From: Candidatus Omnitrophota bacterium
GTDB lineage: Bacteria > Omnitrophota > Omnitrophia > Omnitrophales > JACROU01
Assembly (NCBI GenBank): GCA_016206875.1
Contig: JACQQR010000041.1
Coordinates: forward strand, 1-11,293
Length of the DNA: 11,293 nt
Direction: 5' to 3'
The notes under the pieces are model-generated. The model did no database searches. It was not told the origin of the DNA and was given only the letters and a program-made list of their open reading frames with translations. Below are positions 7,161-11,293 of the stretch, piece after piece (the stretch's first letter is position 1; each line of letters begins with the position of its first letter). A program made the translations under genes and the position numbers.

Positions 7161-7178
7161 CCCCTCTTTTTAGAGGGG
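7161..7178. repeat. Short hairpin overlapping the ispG stop codon
   Basis: Stem cccctct/agagggg with loop tttt. The ispG stop codon (7170-7172) lies within it and the hairpin encodes the last residues of IspG (GPL). It stands directly upstream of the ribosome binding site of the OsmC gene. Third member of the cccctc-N4-gagggg group. Confidence 0.7.
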
Positions 7179-8288
7179 ACCTATCAATTCATCCAATTTT
7201 TGTTTCAATACATTCGTGACTTCTGCATATTTAAACGCACCCAGCATCTCGGCCTTTCTTTTGAGCACCACAGTGGACGGGCCGCACCACAGTCCCAAAT
7301 CGGCATCGTCGGTTTCCCCCGGCCCATTGACGCGGCAGCCCATCACGGCAATCGTCAGTTTATGCGCTTTTGCGTAAGCCGTAACCCGCTTGACTTCCTC
7401 GGCCAGCTCCACAAACGCATTATTTTCTACGCGCGAACAGGACGGGCAAGAAATAATATTAAGTCCTTTGCCGAAATCCGGCACAGAAATAAATTTTCCG
7501 TTTCGAATGTCTTCGAGAATCCGGCGGCCGGCCTTGACTTCCTCATATTTTTTCTCAAACGGCACCGTAAGCGAAACACGCAAAGTTTGCCCGATTCCTT
7601 TCGGAATGAGCTGCTCAAAAGCGATGCGTGTTTTCGTGATGCCATCGGGTAGTAACCCGGCTTCGGTGACGCCTAAATGAATAGGCACATCCGGGCGGCG
7701 CTCGTGAAAGCGCCGGTTCGAAAGCACTACCTCGGCAGGATCTGAATCTTTTAAACTGACTAGGTAATTCGTGAAACCAATATTGTCGAGAAGCTCACAA
7801 TGCCAGGCTGCGGATTCCACGATAGCCGTGGTGTGCTCACCGGGATATTTTTCAAGAAAATCAGGCGCGATGGAACCCGAGTTTACGCCCACACGAAGCG
7901 CAAGGCCATGCGCACGCGCCACCGTGGCAATCCACTCTACTTTTTTCTCAATCGAAGTGTGTTTGTCCAGATGATGCAAATGGCCGGGATTGTAACGGAT
8001 TTTGTCTACGTAAGGGGCTATGGCTTCGGCCAGCGGAAAATTTTCCTGGAGGTCCACCACAAGCCGCGCGCGAGTTTGGCGGCGGATTTCTTTTAAGGCC
8101 TCAACATCTTTTGTATTATCGACGGCGATGCGCACCAGATCAGCGCCGTGTGCGTTCAACATCTCGACTTGCCGCACCGTAGCATCAATGTCTTGCGTGC
8201 GCGTGGCGCACATGCTCTGCACGGAAATGGGGGCATCCGCGCCAATCGCTAAGTCGCGTACTTTAATTTGCCGGGTGGACATAGGCAT
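7170..8288 (-). CDS. ispG: 4-hydroxy-3-methylbut-2-en-1-yl diphosphate synthase (IspG/GcpE)
   Basis: Penultimate enzyme of the MEP isoprenoid pathway, converting MEcPP to HMBPP with a [4Fe-4S] cluster. The TIM-barrel part has the expected motifs: APISVQSM (19-26), VDNTKDVEAL, KIRYNPGH (97-103), RVGVNSGS (132-139), SLKDSD and HLGVTEAG. The C-terminal iron-sulfur domain has cluster ligands C281 and C284 (CPSC), C318 (MGCRVNGPGE) and the catalytic E325. At 372 residues it is the short, standard bacterial form without the insert domain seen in plants and chlamydiae. A 40-residue longer frame exists upstream, but it runs inside pckG and has no family likeness. Start is ATG 8288 or, with ggggc about 9 nt upstream, ATG 8282. 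It overlaps the end of pckG by about 20-26 bp, which implies translational coupling. Confidence 0.95.
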   Translation of the reverse strand: MPMSTRQIKVRDLAIGADAPISVQSMCATRTQDIDATVRQVEMLNAHGADLVRIAVDNTKDVEALKEIRRQTRARLVVDLQENFPLAEAIAPYVDKIRYNPGHLHHLDKHTSIEKKVEWIATVARAHGLALRVGVNSGSIAPDFLEKYPGEHTTAIVESAAWHCELLDNIGFTNYLVSLKDSDPAEVVLSNRRFHERRPDVPIHLGVTEAGLLPDGITKTRIAFEQLIPKGIGQTLRVSLTVPFEKKYEEVKAGRRILEDIRNGKFISVPDFGKGLNIISCPSCSRVENNAFVELAEEVKRVTAYAKAHKLTIAVMGCRVNGPGETDDADLGLWCGPSTVVLKRKAEMLGAFKYAEVTNVLKQKLDELIGPL

Positions 8289-10041
8289 CGGCCCCAATGG
8301 GTGTTTTCGATATATTTTCCTGAAGGAGAGCCTGCTCTTTCCAAATTTCTTCGGGCAGGACGTTGCCAAATGTTTCCAAAAATCTTTTTCTGTATTCCAG
8401 CTCCTCACGCCACTCTTGAATATCTATGTTAAAGAGCTCGCCAAAAGCATTTTGTGAAAGCCGGAGCCCGTCCAAGTTAAGGTGCTCGGGAATATACCCG
8501 AGAACCGAGGCGCGTGCGCCCGCCTCGCCGCGCGCACGCTCCACAATCCACTGGAGCACGCGCAAATTTTCTCCGAATCCCGGCCAAAGAAAATTTCCTT
8601 TGCTATCTTTTCGAAACCAATTCACGTGAAAAATTTTCGGCGGATTTTGCAATTGAGCGCCCGTCCGGATCCAATGAGAAAAATACTGGCCCATGTGATA
8701 GCCGCAAAACGGAAGCATCGCCATTGGGTCGCGCCGGACCACACCCGTTTGTCCCATCGCCGCAGCCGTAGTCTCGGACGACATGGTGGCCCCGGCATAA
8801 ACACCCGCATTCCATCCGGATGTTTCATACACGAGAGGTTGAAGACCCGCCCTTCTGCCGCCAAATAAAATGGCGCTCACCGGAACACCTTGCGGATTTT
8901 GCCATTCTTTTGAAATGGAAGGACACTGTGCGGCCGGAACCGTGAATCGCGCGTTCGGATGCGCCGCATGCTCTCCCTGTGCCGGCGTCCAATGCCGGCC
9001 TCTCCAATCAATTCCCTGTTCCGGCGGAGGGGTGCCCACCCCCTCCCACCACACCGTGCCTTCGGGAGTTTTCAGCACGTTGGTATAAATGGTGTTTTTT
9101 TGAATCATAGCCATGGCGTTCGGATTAGTTTTTTGACTAGTGCCCGGGGCCACACCGAAAAATCCGGCTTCCGGATTAATCGCCCACAGCCGCCCGTCGG
9201 GGCCGGGATGAAGCCAAGCGATGTCATCGCCAATCGTATGCACCTTCCATCCTTTCATCGATGGAGGAGGAACCAGCATCGCTAAATTTGTTTTTCCGCA
9301 CTGGCTGGGAAAAGCGCCTGCCACGTAAGTAATATTTCCTTCGGGATCTTCAATGCCGGCTATCATCATATGCTCGGCCAGCCATCCTTCTTTTTGTCCC
9401 ATCCAGCTTCCGATACGCAGCGATAAACTTTTTTTGCCTAAAAGCGCGTTGCCGCCATAAGCCGAGCCCACACTCCACACCGTGTTATCTTCGGGAAAGT
9501 GACAAATAAAGCGATGATGCATTTCCAAATCGGCTTTGCCATGCAGGCAGCGCGTAAAATTGTTTGAATTGCCCAACGCTTCCAGCGCAACCTGTCCCAT
9601 GCGAGTCATGATGCGCATATTGAGCGCCACGTAAATGCTATCGGTAAGCTGCACGCCGATCCGACTGTAGGGTGAGCCTAGAGGGCCCATGAGAAAGGGA
9701 ATCACATATAGGGTTCGCTCTGCCATGGAGTGATCGAAGATAAGCGATAATTTTTCGTATGCTTCACGAGGCGCCATCCAATTGTTTGTCGGGCCCGCAT
9801 CTTCTTTTTTTCCCGTGCAAATAAAAGTGAGCTGCTCGGTGCGAGCCGTATCATGTTCCGGCGTACGGCGAAGATAACATCCGGGCAGAAGGGTTTGACT
9901 CAACTCTTCCATGCCTCCCGAAGCCAGCGCCTGTTGCAGAAGAGCCGATTTTTCGCCCTCTGAGCCATCGCACCAGTGAATCTTTTCAGGACAAGTTAAC
10001 TGCGCGATTTCTTCTACCCACCGACTTAGAAATGGATTCAT
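8263..10041 (-). CDS. pckG: Phosphoenolpyruvate carboxykinase (GTP)
   Basis: Cytosolic gluconeogenic enzyme interconverting oxaloacetate + GTP with PEP + CO2 + GDP. Length (592 residues) is normal for the GTP class. Recognisable blocks are RTEQLTFICTGKKEDAGPTN (67-86), GSAYGGNALLGKK (192-204), the P-loop kinase-1a motif FPSQCGKTN (244-252), the metal-binding GDDIAW (271-276), NPEAGFFGVAPGTS (289-302), the FGGRR nucleotide/substrate region and the SSETTAAA segment. The hyper-reactive cysteine of the family corresponds to C248 in the P-loop. The ATG at 10041 is preceded by aagg about 9 nt upstream. That leader lies inside one copy of the 18-bp direct repeat. The gene overlaps ispG at its end. 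Nothing looks truncated or frameshifted. Confidence 0.96.
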   Translation of the reverse strand: MNPFLSRWVEEIAQLTCPEKIHWCDGSEGEKSALLQQALASGGMEELSQTLLPGCYLRRTPEHDTARTEQLTFICTGKKEDAGPTNNWMAPREAYEKLSLIFDHSMAERTLYVIPFLMGPLGSPYSRIGVQLTDSIYVALNMRIMTRMGQVALEALGNSNNFTRCLHGKADLEMHHRFICHFPEDNTVWSVGSAYGGNALLGKKSLSLRIGSWMGQKEGWLAEHMMIAGIEDPEGNITYVAGAFPSQCGKTNLAMLVPPPSMKGWKVHTIGDDIAWLHPGPDGRLWAINPEAGFFGVAPGTSQKTNPNAMAMIQKNTIYTNVLKTPEGTVWWEGVGTPPPEQGIDWRGRHWTPAQGEHAAHPNARFTVPAAQCPSISKEWQNPQGVPVSAILFGGRRAGLQPLVYETSGWNAGVYAGATMSSETTAAAMGQTGVVRRDPMAMLPFCGYHMGQYFSHWIRTGAQLQNPPKIFHVNWFRKDSKGNFLWPGFGENLRVLQWIVERARGEAGARASVLGYIPEHLNLDGLRLSQNAFGELFNIDIQEWREELEYRKRFLETFGNVLPEEIWKEQALLQENISKTPIGADAYVHPAN

Positions 10042-10044
10042 ATT

Positions 10045-10062
10045 TTTTTACCTTGTAGAGCG
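10045..10062. repeat. 18-bp direct repeat, copy 1 (pckG leader)
   Basis: tttttaccttgtagagcg, identical to 10605-10622, 560 bp away. On the - strand this copy carries the aagg likely used as ribosome binding site of pckG, and ends a few bases before its start codon. Confidence 0.95.
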
Positions 10063-10108
10063 AATCTAATTTGTACTTGCTGTAACGAAGCTATTTGTAT
10101 GTTTTGAA

Positions 10109-10363
10109 TTATGCGGCCATTCTGGATTGCCGCCATTTTTGTAACCCATCAGCAATAAATGTCTTGATAACTTGCTGATAACCAATATCTCCTTTTGCGA
10201 GAGCTACGTATCGAAGTTGATTGATCATTGTCACGGGAAGTCTGATTGAGATTAAACGGTGTTCCATTTTTTTAGGAGTCACATAGGCTGCTTGCTTCCA
10301 ATCATAATCCTCTTCGCTTTCGCGTACAACGAGCCGTGCATTGCGTCTTTTCTTAGATTCCAT
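10109..10363 (-). CDS. Ribbon-helix-helix (CopG/BrnA-like) antitoxin-type DNA-binding protein
   Basis: Protein of 84 residues. A beta-strand HRLISIRLP (35-43) is followed by two helices (about 44-57 and 62-76), the ribbon-helix-helix arrangement of CopG/BrnA-type antitoxins, in which the strand contacts DNA as a dimer. The N-terminus is charged and likely flexible, and could be the toxin-binding part; the end is basic (QKWRQSRMAA). A strong ribosome binding site (ggagg, 8 nt before the ATG) is present. No intact toxin gene lies on either side: the upstream 244 bp hold only repeats and a possible toxin C-terminal remnant. If the remnant is real, this is an orphan antitoxin. It might repress its own promoter, but no operator was recognised. 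Confidence 0.75.
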   Translation of the reverse strand: MESKKRRNARLVVRESEEDYDWKQAAYVTPKKMEHRLISIRLPVTMINQLRYVALAKGDIGYQQVIKTFIADGLQKWRQSRMAA

Positions 10364-10419
10364 ACTACTCCCCTCCTTTTCAACCTAATACGTCGTGCAA
10401 TGAGTTCGCATAGTGTTCT

Positions 10420-10504
10420 GTCATTCCCGCGAAAGCGGGAATCCAGTGACTTTCGCATTGCATCAAAGTCCAAGTCACTGGACCCCCGCTTTCGCGGGGG
10501 TGAC
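10420..10504. repeat. REP-like inverted pair (BIME-like)
   Basis: A unit starting gtcattcccgcgaaagcggg faces an inverted unit ending cccccgctttcgcgggggtg then ac. The inner ends share gtgac and gtcac. Each unit has its own GC-rich hairpin. Same element type as 2168-2255. It occupies about a third of the 244-bp gap between the antitoxin and EF-P-like genes; apart from a possible toxin remnant, I see no gene in the rest of the gap. Confidence 0.9.
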
Positions 10505-10534
10505 AAACTAGGCATGAACTTATCGAACGCAGTA

Positions 10535-10603
10535 CTAAATTTTCCAAGCAGTAATGGGCCTTACAATATTTCCACCTTTATTAGGCAACGGATCAAAACG
10601 TGG
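10535..10603 (-). pseudogene. Possible C-terminal remnant of a BrnT-like toxin
   Basis: A 22-codon frame followed by TAG reads PRFDPLPNKGG then NIVRPITAWKI. This resembles the closing beta-strands of small RelE/BrnT-type toxins (pattern ...FDP...RxITA...). It lies just downstream of the 18-bp repeat in the gene's own direction and upstream of the antitoxin gene, where a toxin would be expected in a BrnT-BrnA order. The 5' part is absent. The likeness is short and judged by eye only; chance is not excluded. Confidence 0.35.
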
Positions 10604-10604
10604 C

Positions 10605-10622
10605 TTTTTACCTTGTAGAGCG
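10605..10622. repeat. 18-bp direct repeat, copy 2 (EF-P-like gene end)
   Basis: Identical to 10045-10062. This copy encodes the last residues (RSTR or part of them) and the stop codon of the EF-P-like gene. Confidence 0.95.
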
Positions 10623-11186
10623 GCCGCTGCGTGAAATGAATTCGCCGCTTCGTGTGTCGATGCGTACGGTTTCGCCCGCTTCAATATAATCAGGCACCAG
10701 CACGGTTTTGCCTGTCTTGAGGCGCGCCTCTTTAGGACGCGGCGTAGCCGATTTGCTGGTTCCCGAAGGCGGACAATCTTCCACTTGCATGTCCACGCTG
10801 GAAGGAATTTCTATCGCTATCACTTGCTCGTTATAAACCAGAGAGAGGATCCCTTCTAATGCGTCGTATAAGTAGCCGGACTGCTCTTCGATTTTCTCAA
10901 GTGGGAGAGAAAATTGACTATAGTCTTTCATGTCCATGAAATAAAAATTGTTGCCGTCTTGATACAAATATTGAACCGGGCGCTTCTCAAAATTCGGCTC
11001 AGGGAGAGAATCACCCGAGCGAAACGTTTTATCCAGGCGTTGCCCGGTTTTTAAATTCTTGATGCGCATTTTATACAGCGTGGATGCGCCGCGGGCTGAA
11101 GGTGTTTGAACCGTAACTTGCTCGATAAGGCACGGGGCGCTTTCGATTTCCACCAAGAGACCCCGTTTACATTCGCTGACATCCAT
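10608..11186 (-). CDS. efpL: Elongation factor P-like protein, YeiP/EfpL type
   Basis: Translation factor expected to bind the ribosome near the E site and relieve stalling at proline-rich or other difficult peptide bonds. All three EF-P domains are present: an N-terminal KOW-like domain (1-63), a central OB domain (about 64-130) and a C-terminal OB domain (about 145-185, ending RIDTRSGEFISR). The loop that reaches the peptidyl-transferase centre reads QTPSARGASTLYKMR (27-41). This closely matches the YeiP/EfpL pattern SPTARGAATLYKMR rather than the Lys34 loop of classical EF-P. It has Arg32 at or next to the tip, so beta-lysylation at a lysine is not expected. The start has no ribosome binding site; the leader is a pyrimidine-rich repeat arm. 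The C-terminal residues after FISRS overlap an 18-bp repeat. It reads towards pckG in the same direction. Confidence 0.85.
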   Translation of the reverse strand: MDVSECKRGLLVEIESAPCLIEQVTVQTPSARGASTLYKMRIKNLKTGQRLDKTFRSGDSLPEPNFEKRPVQYLYQDGNNFYFMDMKDYSQFSLPLEKIEEQSGYLYDALEGILSLVYNEQVIAIEIPSSVDMQVEDCPPSGTSKSATPRPKEARLKTGKTVLVPDYIEAGETVRIDTRSGEFISRSGRSTR

Positions 11187-11193
11187 AAATATA

Positions 11194-11290
11194 TAGGAGA
11201 TAGGAGGGAGGAGGGAGGAGTTAGGAGATAGGAGTTAGGAAAGTCTTTCTTTGATTTCCTATCTCCTAACTCCTCCCTCCTATCTCCTAG
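11194..11290. repeat. Heptameric AGGAGNN inverted repeat upstream of the EF-P-like gene
   Basis: Seven consecutive 7-bp units run from 11195 to 11243 (aggagat, aggaggg, aggaggg, aggagtt, aggagat, aggagtt, aggaaag). Complementary units (tcctatc, tcctaac, tcctccc, tcctatc, tcctag) lie at about 11257-11290. The arms can form a long hairpin with one extra heptad on the left arm. In the - strand transcript the AGGAGG-rich arm is 5' and the CCTCC-rich arm directly precedes the start codon at 11186. No gene or promoter is recognised in 11187-11293. Confidence 0.85.
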
Positions 11291-11293
11291 TCC

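Larger units (their letters stand above)
10045..10622. other. Putative inserted cassette flanked by 18-bp direct repeats
   Basis: The interval between the two 18-bp repeats holds an RHH antitoxin-like gene, a REP-like pair and a short frame resembling a toxin C-terminus. Removing one repeat copy and the intervening DNA would place the EF-P-like stop codon about 5 bp before the pckG ATG, a natural operon junction. This suggests insertion with duplication, or recombination between short repeats. No transposase or recombinase gene is present. Confidence 0.55.

Noticed and set aside
8289..8408. A 40-residue N-terminal extension of IspG
   Set aside because: It runs antisense-free but inside the pckG 3' end in another frame, does not resemble IspG, and good ATGs lie at 8288/8282.
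10259..10618. Frames on both strands over the gap between the antitoxin and EF-P-like genes
   Set aside because: Their sequence is REP translation (FPRKRESS, PPRKRGSS) plus antisense of the antitoxin gene; no family likeness or ribosome binding site.
10045..10622. Phage or integrative element attachment sites
   Set aside because: The 18-bp repeats are only 560 bp apart, no integrase or tRNA is present, and the content is a small gene plus repeats.
11194..11290. CRISPR-like array from regularly spaced short repeats
   Set aside because: Units are 7 bp, contiguous and without spacers; arms are inverted.

Overview
The window looks like a chromosomal segment from an uncultured, Gram-negative-type bacterium of moderate GC. 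It carries the MEP isoprenoid pathway, GTP-dependent PEP carboxykinase, a YeiP/EfpL-type elongation factor P, and many short palindromic and heptameric repeats. The IspG sequence style and the density of repeats remind me of PVC-superphylum candidate lineages such as Omnitrophota. That placement is an impression from reading, not a computed result. No rRNA, tRNA, CRISPR array, transposase or integrase is visible.

Layout. On the + strand are an M15-type D,D/L,D-carboxypeptidase (47-679, probably 5'-truncated by the window edge) and a 948-residue protein (760-3606). The latter joins a complete APC-family amino-acid/peptide permease to a complete NlpC/P60 cysteine peptidase with its SH3 domains. 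A short hairpin with a T-rich tail ends this strand. Everything from 3676 to 11186 lies on the - strand. In transcription order it runs: EF-P-like protein, an RHH antitoxin-like gene, pckG, ispG, an OsmC-family protein, a small HExxH putative zinc peptidase, an L-Ala-D/L-Glu epimerase, and a DUF819 membrane protein.

The left half forms a coherent murein-peptide salvage locus. The M15 enzyme would trim stem peptides, the NlpC/P60 domain would release L-Ala-D-Glu, the permease (and perhaps DUF819) would move the product, and the epimerase would convert L-Ala-D-Glu to L-Ala-L-Glu. The set parallels the ykfABCD genes of Bacillus but with different transporters. The right half is housekeeping: translation, gluconeogenesis, isoprenoids and peroxide/thiol defence.

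The most striking aspect is how repeats shape genes. A REP-like inverted repeat pair supplies the in-frame linker that fuses permease and hydrolase. Other repeats supply the ATG at the DUF819 N-terminus, the C-terminal tails of the epimerase and the M15 enzyme, and the IspG stop codon. An exact 18-bp direct repeat, 560 bp apart, brackets the antitoxin gene, a REP pair and a possible toxin remnant. This suggests a cassette inserted between the EF-P-like gene and pckG. Two heptamer-based inverted repeats lie near the two ends of the window.
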